Assembly (NCBI GenBank): GCA_045661305.1
Contig: JAZRFJ010000036.1
Span: forward strand, 1-64,000
Origin: UMGS1840 sp045661305
GTDB lineage: Bacteria > Bacillota > Clostridia > UMGS1840
Length of the DNA: 64,000 nucleotides
Direction: 5' to 3'
The notes under the pieces are model-generated. The model made no database searches, was not told the DNA's origin, and saw only the letters and a list, made by a program, of their open reading frames with translations. The first letter of the stretch is position 1. Each line of letters starts with the position of its first letter. Shown piece after piece: positions 53,341-62,691 of the stretch. The translations under genes and the position numbers were made by a program.

Positions 53341-54954
53341 TTATGTACGCTCAACATTATTCTTAAGGGTAAAAACTTCAGCAATGTTAAGTTCTATAAC
53401 GATTCTGTCTTTGTAAACAGTTACGCACTTAACGTACTTATCAATCAACAACTTTTTGTTTTTCAAAGTGCCTTCTTCAAGCATTTTCTTTGCCTCTCTA
53501 AATAATACTTTCAGTCTTTTCTCATCTATTGATAACGAATCTAATTTTTTCTTAAGTTCATCACTATTAGCTTCCAGTAAAGCTTTTTTTATTTCCAGAT
53601 CTCTCAATTTTTCTTTCAACGTAGGCGATTGCACATCCATAAGTAAATCGACTATGTGATTTATGTCTCGAACGCATTTTTTCACTTCTGCTGAGTTAAC
53701 TTCAAGTTGATGTGCCGTTTCAACATTCTTAGTGCGGACATATTCATTATACCTATCAACAAGCAAAGGCACTGTTTTTTCATCGAAGATTATATCTGAT
53801 AACTTTTTAAGTACAATTGCTTCAATTAGTTCTCTTCTGACCTCAGGATTCTTACACTTCATATTGCGATTCCGTTTACTGCATCGGTAAGATACATAAA
53901 GAGGATGAGTCTCGTTTGCTTTTCTTGAACACCCATTAAACGTACTTCCACACTCACCGCAAACAATTTTATTCGACAGCAGATAATCCTGTTTAGCAGT
54001 GTAACTACCTGCCTTATTTTTACGACTCATTAGTTTCTTTTGAACCTCGTCAAAATCTTCTTTTGATATGATTGCAGGTACACCTCCTTCAACCCTTATA
54101 ATTTCGCTGTCGGGTTTAGTTTTATGCCTGTTAAACTTTCCTTCAAAGTTCTTTGATGCTGATTTGTTGTAAGTGTATACACCAGTATATTTCTCATTGT
54201 GCAAAATCTCATATAAAGAGTTCTTGCCAAAAGGAAGGCCTCTCTTTGTTGTGTAACCTTTGCTGTTAAGTTCCTTATTTATAGAAGTGTAGCTTTCGCC
54301 TTCAAGATAACGCTTAAAGATTATACGGACTGCTTCTGCTTCAAATTCATTGATTACTAATTTCATTGTTTGTGGGTCTACATCGTATCCTAAGCAAGGT
54401 TTTCCACCCGTGTGAAGACATTTTGAAGCATTAACACGTAAACCTTTCATAACCTCTCGAGCTAAATTTTTCGAGTAGTATTCGTTCATTCCCAAGATAA
54501 CGCTTTCAAGAATAATAGACTCCGGGTCATCGGTCAAATGTTCAACCACAGATAAAAGTGAAACTCCAAACTTTTTAAGTGCATTTTTTGCAGTTAAAGA
54601 AAGGTTTCTGTCTCTCGCAAACCTGTCAAATTTATGCACAATAACTGCGTCAAATTCCTGATTTCTTGAATCAAACATCATTCTTCTAAACTCAGGTCTG
54701 TTATCCGTTGTGCCTGTAATTGCTTTATCAATATAAGCTCTTGTAACAACATAACCGTTGCTCTCTGCATATGATTTGATAGCTATAAGCTGAGCCTCGA
54801 TGGATTCTTCTCTCTGCATATCAGACGAAAATCTTGCATATGCCACCGCTCTTTTTAGACCGCAATTCTCGTCATACTGAGCATCCATTATCTGTCTGTA
54901 AATATCTGTTTCTTCTATCGGTGTGTTAATAATGTTTATTGTATCTTCGCTCAT
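53341..54954 (-). CDS. Large serine recombinase
   Basis: 537 residues: catalytic domain with ARFSSDMQ (Arg41, nucleophile Ser43) and FDRFARD, recombinase domain (GKPCLGYDV ... NEKYTGVYTYN), zinc ribbon (CGECGSTF ... CSKRNRNMKC) and a coiled-coil C-terminus (EKLRDLEIKKALLEANSDELKKKL). Such integrases carry out unidirectional attP x attB recombination without supercoiling. GAGGTG precedes the ATG at 54954. It is the outermost gene of the element and should be its integrase. Confidence 0.93.
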   Translation of the reverse strand: MSEDTINIINTPIEETDIYRQIMDAQYDENCGLKRAVAYARFSSDMQREESIEAQLIAIKSYAESNGYVVTRAYIDKAITGTTDNRPEFRRMMFDSRNQEFDAVIVHKFDRFARDRNLSLTAKNALKKFGVSLLSVVEHLTDDPESIILESVILGMNEYYSKNLAREVMKGLRVNASKCLHTGGKPCLGYDVDPQTMKLVINEFEAEAVRIIFKRYLEGESYTSINKELNSKGYTTKRGLPFGKNSLYEILHNEKYTGVYTYNKSASKNFEGKFNRHKTKPDSEIIRVEGGVPAIISKEDFDEVQKKLMSRKNKAGSYTAKQDYLLSNKIVCGECGSTFNGCSRKANETHPLYVSYRCSKRNRNMKCKNPEVRRELIEAIVLKKLSDIIFDEKTVPLLVDRYNEYVRTKNVETAHQLEVNSAEVKKCVRDINHIVDLLMDVQSPTLKEKLRDLEIKKALLEANSDELKKKLDSLSIDEKRLKVLFREAKKMLEEGTLKNKKLLIDKYVKCVTVYKDRIVIELNIAEVFTLKNNVERT

Positions 54955-55072
54955 AAATTACACCTCATAAACTATTTTATTCTAACTGTCCATAAGTCTT
55001 TGGTACAGGTGCATTAGTTTTCTATGGTAAGTATGAGGTTTTATCATTGGTGCAAATATGAGCAAATATGTA

Positions 55073-55186
55073 TTATGCTGCTTTTTCTTCTGTATACTTG
55101 TTATCTACGGAGTAGATAGCTTCAAGCAAAGCTTCAATATCATTTGTTGAGATGTTTACGATAAACTCTGTCTCTCGCTCTTTCAT
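55073..55186 (-). CDS. Small protein of 37 residues
   Basis: Short frame starting MKERETEFIVNIS and ending YTEEKAA. GGAGACTAAAAT precedes the ATG at 55186, and the ATG overlaps the stop of the upstream resolvase-like gene (ATGA), so it is likely translated by coupling. No family recognised; predicted mostly helical (NDIEALLEAIYSV). Confidence 0.55.
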   Translation of the reverse strand: MKERETEFIVNISTNDIEALLEAIYSVDNKYTEEKAA

Positions 55187-55578
55187 ATTTTAGTCTCCTT
55201 TCTCGATTCTGCATATTTAGCCATTTCAAGAATAACCATTTTTAAAATGGGAGTCAGATTTAAATCTATAATATGGATATCGATGTTGTTTTCAACCGCC
55301 AATTCCATAAGTTCCCTATTTTTTCTCGTGTTGCGACTAATCCTATCCATAGATTTTAAAGTTACTGATTTAACATAACCTGCTTCCATCAAAATCTTCA
55401 AGGATTCTAAAACGGGCTTGTTTGCACCAAACTGTAGCTCGTTTAAAACAACAATGTTTTCTATAATTCCTTCTTTGGCTAAATACTTTCTGCAAATGTG
55501 CTCTTGTTCTCTTAGATTAGTTAAAGCATCTTTGGCAATAGCTTTGGCTGATGTATAAATAACATTTGTTTCCTTCAT
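55183..55578 (-). CDS. Serine-recombinase-fold protein lacking catalytic residues
   Basis: About 131 residues from the ATG at 55578, preceded by TTGGAGGAAATAATA. The fold matches a serine-recombinase catalytic domain: LREQEHICRKYLAKEG, VTLKSMDRISRNTRKN (the DRxxRN-like segment) and IDIHIIDLN. The N-terminal YxRxS motif is replaced by YTSAKA, so the Arg and the Ser nucleophile are lost. There is no DNA-binding C-terminal domain. Perhaps a regulator or accessory of the integrase; function unknown. Confidence 0.7.
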   Translation of the reverse strand: MKETNVIYTSAKAIAKDALTNLREQEHICRKYLAKEGIIENIVVLNELQFGANKPVLESLKILMEAGYVKSVTLKSMDRISRNTRKNRELMELAVENNIDIHIIDLNLTPILKMVILEMAKYAESRKETKI

Positions 55579-55593
55579 TATTATTTCCTCCAA

Positions 55594-56290
55594 GTTTTAA
55601 GTTTTATAAATGCTTTTGGTGTTTCAGGGTTTTTCTTAAGAACTTGTAGATTTTATCCTATGTATTTTATTTATTAAATCTTGCACCTCGCTTTCTTTTA
55701 AGTATTGAAGAGCTATAAACTCTGCTCGTGCTTAAAATGATGAATATCTATCGAAACTACAGATTTACGTCCAATTGTAATGAATTTGTGATATATAACC
55801 TGTCGATACCATGCTATATTTTTAACACAACATTCTAAAATTTTCATCAACAGTAGAACGCTCTCAAAAACTTACTTTTGACAAAATCGCTGTTGCAACA
55901 TCTTACAGAAATCATATTTGGAGCTTCTTTGACATTACATTTATAACCCTCGATGTTCGAGCGAAACTTACATTATACAACAATCCCTGACAAACTATAT
56001 TATTAACTATGTATCAACTAATTAAACGCTTTTTATCTAATTTAGAAGCATCTAATTGACCAACCTATTAGGAATTTAGATAGTTTTATTTAGTAACGCC
56101 CGTCCCTATTTCTATTATATCCACTCAATAATCATTTTGTGCCACCATTTATTTTTTCTTCAAAACCTTAGGTTTTAACCCCTTTTATCCCCAATTATAT
56201 ATTACTTATTTCAGAAATTGATTATAGGAAGCCCATTTTTATATTACGGAATTTCCCCCTTAGGAAAATCGAACCTTAGGAATCTTAACA
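55594..56290. other. AT-rich non-coding stretch of the mobile element
   Basis: About 700 bp with no supported gene. It contains three CCTTAGG copies (56166-56172, 56259-56265, 56275-56281) within 120 bp, one of them in the palindrome AAAACCTTAGGTTTT. Meaning unknown. Confidence 0.4.
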
Positions 56291-56291
56291 T

Positions 56292-56366
56292 AAAAATATC
56301 CACAGTTGGCATTAGTGTGTAGTGCTTTGACAGTTTTGCACACCAGTCCGCCAACTGTGGATTTTT
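56292..56366 (-). terminator. Terminator of the 342-residue unknown gene
   Basis: Perfect 13-bp stem ATCCACAGTTGGC (56298-56310) with GCCAACTGTGGAT (56350-56362), flanked by A- and T-runs, with a further inner pairing. Confidence 0.75.
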
Positions 56367-56377
56367 ATATCGACTAA

Positions 56378-57406
56378 TTATAAATTGAAATCAAGTTTTT
56401 CAAATTTTAAGTCATCCCTTCGTTCCACACCAAAAGAATCATCTTTTAATGTATATTCAAATCTTGCAGGCTTTTTACAATCACCAGGTATCTCTTTTTC
56501 TGCCAAAATGGTGTTATTATAATAGGATGTTTCATCTACTGTTCTAATTGCTATCGTGTTCACAGCCTTGTTACCAACAGAGTAAAGCATCTCCTCTACA
56601 ATGTCGTAATCATTATCATATATAAGAATATAAGCATCCTGATTAGCTAAGATTTTATCCCTTATGTAAGACAAATTCTTTTTATTGACAAACAACAGTT
56701 GTTGTGGCTCGAGCTCTACATTTTCAAGGGTAACCTGATTTATAGCAGTTATTTTTAATGTTCCTTTGTCAGCCGATTTCTTCAAATCGCGCATCAATGC
56801 CTTTTTCTGGAATGTAGAATCAGCTATAATATTAGTCTTGACAGTTGAAAACCATAAATTATAAGATGTGTTATTCCTGCAAAAGCTGATGTTTGTTTCT
56901 GCTGAAAGTCCAAAATCATTAATGCCACTGCTTTCAAAGGCATATTTAAATACAATGTCTCCAAGTATATATATCTGTGGCTCGTCATTTATCTGAACCT
57001 CTGTACGAATATCTCGCCAACTTTCTGCAAAAAACTCAAACCGCAAGAATACACTGATATTCAGCTTTTCTGCCAACATTAATGCTTCATTCAATTTCTT
57101 ACCTGTACGGTCAAGGCAGACAACATAATCAGCGAACATAAAATCGCTTATAAAATTCATTACTATTTTTAGCTTCGTCATAAACGATAGGTCTTTAATT
57201 GTAAAGTTTCCATATTTCGTCTCGAGCCTTTCTCCATCAAGTTTCAGCACACCCTTTTCCTCTGCAATCAGTGCTTTGATGTTGTCGTCAAACTCATAAA
57301 GTCCTTCTTTTACAGCATTGACGATGTCGATATCATAGAACTGCTCCGGTTCTATCAGTTTCAGATTGTTTAGATGTTTTTTGTGAGTATATATTTTCAC
57401 ACTCAT
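56378..57406 (-). CDS. Uncharacterised mobile-element protein
   Basis: About 342 residues from the ATG at 57406, which follows AAGGAGG by 8 nt (a longer frame starts at 57427). No known domain recognised; no signal peptide or membrane helix. Visible features: MSVKIYTHKKHL start, a mixed alpha/beta composition, and IYILGDIVFKYAF and YILIYDNDYDIVEEML strands. It is monocistronic and has its own strong terminator, next to the restriction-modification locus but on the opposite strand. Confidence 0.7.
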   Translation of the reverse strand: MSVKIYTHKKHLNNLKLIEPEQFYDIDIVNAVKEGLYEFDDNIKALIAEEKGVLKLDGERLETKYGNFTIKDLSFMTKLKIVMNFISDFMFADYVVCLDRTGKKLNEALMLAEKLNISVFLRFEFFAESWRDIRTEVQINDEPQIYILGDIVFKYAFESSGINDFGLSAETNISFCRNNTSYNLWFSTVKTNIIADSTFQKKALMRDLKKSADKGTLKITAINQVTLENVELEPQQLLFVNKKNLSYIRDKILANQDAYILIYDNDYDIVEEMLYSVGNKAVNTIAIRTVDETSYYNNTILAEKEIPGDCKKPARFEYTLKDDSFGVERRDDLKFEKLDFNL

Positions 57407-57825
57407 ATAAATTACCTCCTTGTACATTTACCTTATACTAGATAAACGCTAAAATATCAGTTCAGTTATCTTTTTGAAAAGCTTTTTACCTATATAACCA
57501 GTATCACAAACGCACCCATTCAACAGCCTTGAAATTCGATGCGACTTCCTATACAAACATATCTCTACACCTCGAAATATGAATTTTCAAATTTTATTTT
57601 TTATAAAAATTTATACTTTGGAATGTACATGATTCTGTATCGTGATTTTTATGTCTACGGATAGGCGTTTTTTCTTTTGTACATTTTTTTGTTAGGCAGT
57701 TGTTGTTAAATATAGATTTAGATAATCAAACAAAATTGAAGTTGAACATTATCTTTATGTTACTCATCATAACAAGAATGTACTAAGTGATTTATTACAT
57801 TATTTTAACAAAATGCAGTTTTATA

Positions 57826-57875
57826 TTGACTTTTTGGGGTATTTATTGTAATATAGTAAAGTAGTTAGCTTACTT
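57826..57875 (+). promoter_or_regulatory. Promoter and possible operator of the restriction-modification locus
   Basis: TTGACT (57826-57831), 17 bp, TAATAT (57849-57854), then the inverted repeat AAGTA-GTTAGCT-TACTT (57859-57875) next to the expected start of transcription, where the HTH protein could bind. The rest of 57407-57897 is AT-rich without a gene. Confidence 0.55.
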
Positions 57876-57897
57876 ATTTACTTTTGGAGGTGATTGA

Positions 57898-58224
57898 GTG
57901 GCAAAAAAAGAATACGTAGAAGGAAGTTTCGGTGCATATTTTGTAAAGCTTATTAAAGACCACGATTATTCACAAGCGAAATTTGCTTCAGATTTAGGTG
58001 TATCAAAGACATATCTATTTGATGTGTTCAACGGACGAGTAAAGCCACCCACTCCCGATATGCAAGAACGCATTGTTGAGCTATTACGCCTGACTGATGA
58101 AGAAAAGAATGTTTTTTACAGTAAGGCTGCTGATGGACGGCATGAACTACCCAAAGATATTGTCGAGTATCTTACAAATAACCGAGCTGAGATTGATGGT
58201 CTCAGAGAAAGAATGAGGGCGTAA
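57898..58224 (+). CDS. XRE-family HTH protein, probable controller of the adjacent RM gene
   Basis: 108 residues: helix-turn-helix of the XRE type (YSQAKFASDLGVSKTYLFDVFNGRVKP) followed by ERIVELLRLTDEE. Starts at GTG 57898 after GGAGGTGATTGA. Small HTH genes just upstream of restriction-modification genes commonly act as controller proteins that time the nuclease. The stop at 58222-58224 directly abuts the RM frame. Confidence 0.8.
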   Translation: MAKKEYVEGSFGAYFVKLIKDHDYSQAKFASDLGVSKTYLFDVFNGRVKPPTPDMQERIVELLRLTDEEKNVFYSKAADGRHELPKDIVEYLTNNRAEIDGLRERMRA

Positions 58225-61200
58225 GTGATGAAAATAAGTAAGGATAGTATAAAAGAATTAATAGCAATAATGGGATATATACCCGAAGATGGAACTGACA
58301 ATATTTTCTATAAGAAGTATTCGCAACACAAAGATTATGTTATTCGGGTTAATTTCAACACTTCAAAAATTGAATATCGCGAGAGTGATATAAAGCCAGA
58401 GGATGGCATCCAATGGGGAGATTTAACTACAAGTAATTTTGAAAATTCTGAGAACTTTGTTGTACTTGAGTGCATAGACAGGCTGTTAGAAAAAGGCTAT
58501 GCTCCCAAAAATTTGTATTTAGAATACAAATTTCCATTAGGAAGAAATGAAAAGGGGAAACTAGATATCCTTGTTTTTGACAATGATGGTAAAGCTTACT
58601 TGATGATTGAATGCAAAACCTGGGGTGTTGAATTCGCAAAAGAAGAAAAGAAAATGCTTAAGGATGGTGGTCAACTTTTCTCGTATTTTGTTCAAGATAA
58701 GGCTACTAAGTATTTATGTCTCTATACTTCTCAAAAGAATGAGACAGATATTGAATATAAAAATAATATCATTAAAGTTGATGAAGCATGGACTGAGTTA
58801 ACTAACCAAAAAGAGATTCATGATCATTGGAATAAAAACACCAAAGATAATGGAATCTTTGAGGAATGGGCAAATGCTTATGACGTTGAAATAAAGGCGT
58901 TAGTTCGTAGCAGATTGTTACCGCTTACTAAAGATGATAGTGGTAGGATTTTTAACCAATTTGCAGAAATTCTCCGACACAATGTTGTTTCTGACAAACC
59001 TAATGCTTTTAACAAGATTCTTAATCTATTTATATGCAAAATCATTGACGAAGATAAGAATGATAACGAACAGGTTGAATTTCAATGGTTAGAAGATGAT
59101 ACTGATGAAAGCTTACAAATTAGATTAAATGACCTTTACAAGCAAGGTATGCACAGATTTTTGGATATTGATGTTACTGACTTTTCAGAAAATGATATTG
59201 CCAGTACCTTAGCTGATGTTTCTGATAGCAATGCTCAAAAAGTAATTCGAGATATGTTTGTGAAACTTCGTTTGCAGAAAAATCCTGAGTTTGCTTTTAT
59301 TGAAGTTTATGACGATACATCTTTTAAATTAAATGCAAGAGTTGTTCGCGAGGTTGTCGAATTGCTCCAACCATATCAATTTAGATACGGACATAAGCAA
59401 CAGTTTTTAGGCGATTTTTTTGAATTGCTGTTAAATACAAGTATCAAGCAAGAAGCTGGACAGTATTTTACACCTGTTCCAATTACAAGATATATTGTAT
59501 CTTCTTTGCCTATAAAAGAGTTGATTGAGCGCAAATTAAAGGCAAATGAAGCTGAAATGTTGCCGTCGGTAATTGATTTTGCCTGCGGTACAGGACATTT
59601 TCTTACCGAGTATATGGATAGAGTTCAATCAATCATAGAAAATGAAATTGATATTAGTAAAGCTAAACCAATAGCCCGAAAAAAATTGCAGGGATGGATT
59701 GACTATGATAAATTTGGTTGGGCTGGTGATTATGTATACGGTATTGATGCTGACTATCGACTTGTCAAATCTTCAAAAGTAAGTTCATTTCTTAATGGTG
59801 ACGGAGAAGCGAACATCATTAGAGCAAATGGCCTTGACAATTTTGAAAATTCAAAGGAATATAAGGGGAAACTGAGACTTACAAGCAACGAGGACCACAA
59901 AGATAATGCACAGTTTGATATTTTAATTGCGAATCCACCATATTCTGTAAATTCTTTTAAATCTACTATAAAAAATGGCGAAGAATCATTTGAATTATTC
60001 AACAAGTTCACAGATAAGAGTTCCGAAATAGAATGTTTATTTATTGAACGAATGAAACAATTGCTTAAAGTTGGAGGATATGCTGCAATCATTTTACCAA
60101 TTACAGTCTTGAGCAATTCAGGAGTATGCATAGCCACAAGAGAACTTTTGCTGAAATATTTTAAAATAGTTGCTATAACTGAATTTGGTACTAAAACATT
60201 TATGGCAACAAATTCAAATACAGTTGCACTTTTCTTAGAACGTAGAGCAAATACAGACCACAAACTCATACAAAATGCAGTAAATTCTTTTTTTGACAAA
60301 CCTAAAGAAAGCACTGTTTTAGGAATTGAAAAGGCATTTAGTAAATATGTTTTAAGTGTATATGAGGATATTTCACTTGAGGATTATATTTCCTTCGTTC
60401 AAAGAACTCCAAACGAAGTGTTCAAAGAACAGGAATTATACAAAGACTATAAGAAATGGTTTGAATCTCAGAGCTTTTTAAAGAAATTAAAAACAAGCAA
60501 AACCTTTATACAAAAAAGCAAAGACGAGCAAGATGATATTATTACTAATTTGTTCTTCGAAAAAATCTTTGAGCTTGAAAAGGATAGAATGCAATACTTC
60601 TTACTTTCGTATGGGCAAAATGTACTTGTTACAAAAGCAAGCAATAAGAAGATAGAAAAACGAATACTCGGCTATGAGTTTTCTACTCGCAGAGGACATG
60701 AAGGAATCAAAATGTTAAAATCGGGAACAAAATTATACGATATCAACAATCAATATAGTCCTGATAAACTAAACTATTATGTATACAATGCCTATCTGAA
60801 GAATGTTATAGACAGCACAAAAGAATTACATAACATTGTTAGTTCTTCCACTTTAAATGATTTAATTAATTACAAGGCTGTAATTTTAGAAAAAACGATT
60901 AATATTAATGCAACCAAGAAGATAGCTTTAATAAGTAAGTATAAATCATTTCCTTTAGATACAATAGCAAAATTTCAGGATGGATTATGGAAGGGCGACA
61001 AGGGTGAAATGGTTTTAACCAAAGTGTTAAGAAATACGAATTTTAAATCTAATACTGGTCGTCTTGATTTTTCAGACATTGCTGAAATTGATGTCGAAGT
61101 AGGTCAATTAGAAAGCAGAGTTTTAGAAGATGGAGATATTTTATTAGAAAAATCTGGTGGAAGCCCCACTCAACCTGTTGGACGCGTGCGATTTTTTGAT

Positions 61201-61509
61201 GTTGAAGGAGCCGAACAGTATTCATATTCAAATTTCTGCTCTAGAGTACGCGTATTCAACAATGAGTATAATTCAGCTTATGTTTGGGTAATGCTTAACG
61301 AATTTTATTTGTTAGGTGGTACAATTCCATTACAAAATGGTGTAAGGCTATTAAATCTGAAAATGCCTGAATATAAAAAAGTTAGAATACCAAAGCCACC
61401 GATTGAAATTCAAGAAAAAATCGCGAGTCAAGTATTAGAGATTTATAGTGACGGAAAAAACGATGCTTTAGAACGTGCAAGGACTGTAATAAATAATTAC
61501 TTGCTCTAG
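58225..61509 (+). CDS. Single-chain restriction-modification enzyme: nuclease, N6-adenine methylase and HsdS-like specificity domains
   Basis: 1094 residues. N-terminal PD-(D/E)xK-type nuclease (KLDILVFDNDGKAYLMIECK, Asp114, Glu129, Lys131; HSDR_N-like), long helical linker, gamma-class N6-adenine methyltransferase (QEAGQYFTP ~410; motif I DFACGTGHF ~451; NPPY ~570) and a C-terminal target-recognition domain (~915-1094, ending with KPPIEIQEKIASQVL, as in HsdS). No helicase motifs, so a type IIG-like architecture, not type I. Starts at GTG 58225 or ATG 58228. Defence cargo of the element. Confidence 0.85.
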   Translation: MMKISKDSIKELIAIMGYIPEDGTDNIFYKKYSQHKDYVIRVNFNTSKIEYRESDIKPEDGIQWGDLTTSNFENSENFVVLECIDRLLEKGYAPKNLYLEYKFPLGRNEKGKLDILVFDNDGKAYLMIECKTWGVEFAKEEKKMLKDGGQLFSYFVQDKATKYLCLYTSQKNETDIEYKNNIIKVDEAWTELTNQKEIHDHWNKNTKDNGIFEEWANAYDVEIKALVRSRLLPLTKDDSGRIFNQFAEILRHNVVSDKPNAFNKILNLFICKIIDEDKNDNEQVEFQWLEDDTDESLQIRLNDLYKQGMHRFLDIDVTDFSENDIASTLADVSDSNAQKVIRDMFVKLRLQKNPEFAFIEVYDDTSFKLNARVVREVVELLQPYQFRYGHKQQFLGDFFELLLNTSIKQEAGQYFTPVPITRYIVSSLPIKELIERKLKANEAEMLPSVIDFACGTGHFLTEYMDRVQSIIENEIDISKAKPIARKKLQGWIDYDKFGWAGDYVYGIDADYRLVKSSKVSSFLNGDGEANIIRANGLDNFENSKEYKGKLRLTSNEDHKDNAQFDILIANPPYSVNSFKSTIKNGEESFELFNKFTDKSSEIECLFIERMKQLLKVGGYAAIILPITVLSNSGVCIATRELLLKYFKIVAITEFGTKTFMATNSNTVALFLERRANTDHKLIQNAVNSFFDKPKESTVLGIEKAFSKYVLSVYEDISLEDYISFVQRTPNEVFKEQELYKDYKKWFESQSFLKKLKTSKTFIQKSKDEQDDIITNLFFEKIFELEKDRMQYFLLSYGQNVLVTKASNKKIEKRILGYEFSTRRGHEGIKMLKSGTKLYDINNQYSPDKLNYYVYNAYLKNVIDSTKELHNIVSSSTLNDLINYKAVILEKTININATKKIALISKYKSFPLDTIAKFQDGLWKGDKGEMVLTKVLRNTNFKSNTGRLDFSDIAEIDVEVGQLESRVLEDGDILLEKSGGSPTQPVGRVRFFDVEGAEQYSYSNFCSRVRVFNNEYNSAYVWVMLNEFYLLGGTIPLQNGVRLLNLKMPEYKKVRIPKPPIEIQEKIASQVLEIYSDGKNDALERARTVINNYLL

Positions 61510-61546
61510 TATTGATGTAAAACAGTAATAATTATATGGAAATAAA

Positions 61547-61586
61547 GAAAATACCGCCAAAGTGCAATTGCTTTGACGGTATTTTC
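61547..61586. terminator. Bidirectional terminator after the RM gene
   Basis: Sixteen-bp stem GAAAATACCGCCAAAG (61547-61562) with CTTTGACGGTATTTTC (61571-61586), one G-T pair. Confidence 0.88.
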
Positions 61587-61613
61587 AATAAGGAGTATTT
61601 CCAATAAACTGTC

Positions 61614-61967
61614 TTAGCTGATTTGCCCGGTTGTGAGCATTTTGTGAAAGTCCTTTGCAGCCTTAGCCGCCTGACCTGTGGTTACGCCCAACCAAAATTC
61701 ATTGACCACACCTTCAAGCACGACAAGCTTCACTGATTCATTCGCTTTCAGATAGTCAAGAATTCTTAACAACTGTTGAAATTCAGAATAGCAATCCGAT
61801 AGGTTAGATATGTAGATTGTATCACCCTCAGATACAACAGTTGCAAGAAATTCTTCAAAGCTGTCTCCATTGCTTGCATAAACAGTATCAAGCTCAACGT
61901 CTTGGAAAAGTTTATGCTTCTGTTCTCGTTGCTCATCAGTGTTGAACTTAAAATAACCTTTGCGCAT
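61614..61967 (-). CDS. Resolvase-like protein with substituted catalytic residues
   Basis: 117 residues. It aligns with the intact resolvase encoded just upstream: GYFKFNTDEQ at the position of GYCRVSTPHQ, GDTIYISNLSDCYSEFQQLL at GDTIIVSEISRIARNTKDLL. Arg7 to Lys, Ser9 to Asn, and the conserved Arg after the SR/S segment are lost, so no strand cleavage is expected. GAGGAGGTG precedes the ATG at 61967. It probably interferes with or regulates the resolvase by forming mixed dimers; inference. Confidence 0.7.
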   Translation of the reverse strand: MRKGYFKFNTDEQREQKHKLFQDVELDTVYASNGDSFEEFLATVVSEGDTIYISNLSDCYSEFQQLLRILDYLKANESVKLVVLEGVVNEFWLGVTTGQAAKAAKDFHKMLTTGQIS

Positions 61968-62026
61968 ATTTTTTTCACCTCCTCATATTCATAACATCCA
62001 TAACTATATAAATGCTTATAAATTGG

Positions 62027-62584
62027 TTAACTACGCTGTTTTTCACGCACTCTCTTATACCACGAAGATTTGCTTATCCCCAAAATTGTCCACGCCTGTG
62101 TGGCAGTTATGGCTTTACGTTGCACTTGAGCGTACAATTTCTCAAAATCAGGGCACTCTTTTGGCTTACGCCCCTTATAAACTCCATTTGCCTTAGCTAT
62201 GGCAATACCTTCAGCCTGTCGAGATAAAATATATTCACGCTCTAGCTCAGATATGGCCCCGAAAATCGTAAGTATGAATTTCCCCGTAGGGGTAGAAGTA
62301 TCGATTGCTTCCTTCTGACTTACGAATTCTACTTCTTTTTGGGACAGTATCTCGATAATTTGAAGAAGGTCTTTCGTGTTCCTTGCTATTCTACTGATTT
62401 CTGAAACGATAATTGTATCGCCCTTTCTAGCAAAGTTCAACATTTCTTTAAGAGCAACTCTGTCAGCATTCTTTCCTGAACACCTGTCAATAAAAACTCG
62501 ATCCACATCCAAACTTTTTAACAATGTCTCTTGCCGAGCACTATTTTGATGGGGTGTTGAAACCCTGCAGTAGCCAATTTTCAT
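62027..62584 (-). CDS. Serine resolvase/invertase (Tn3-like)
   Basis: 185 residues with intact catalytic residues (CRVST with Ser9, FIDRCSGKNADR, VSEISRIARN), helix E (FILTIFGAISELEREYILSRQAEGIA) and a C-terminal HTH (KAITATQAWTILGISKSSWYKRV). It could resolve element multimers or invert a segment. The target site is not identified. It is transcribed with the resolvase-like gene. Confidence 0.92.
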   Translation of the reverse strand: MKIGYCRVSTPHQNSARQETLLKSLDVDRVFIDRCSGKNADRVALKEMLNFARKGDTIIVSEISRIARNTKDLLQIIEILSQKEVEFVSQKEAIDTSTPTGKFILTIFGAISELEREYILSRQAEGIAIAKANGVYKGRKPKECPDFEKLYAQVQRKAITATQAWTILGISKSSWYKRVREKQRS

Positions 62585-62691
62585 AACTTACAACTCCTTA
62601 TCTTCAGTATTCCAACACAAACTATTACAATGTCGTTTTATCTGCCGTACATTTGGACTATGAGCCATCCGCACTAAAATTAATCGCAATA

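Noticed and set aside
53199..53384. 61-residue minus-strand frame containing WRRRRDLNPRDG
   Set aside because: It is the antisense translation of tRNA-Ser(GCT), a well-known false ORF, with no ribosome site.
59754..60314. 186-residue minus-strand frame inside the RM gene
   Set aside because: Antisense of the methyltransferase domain; no ribosome site.
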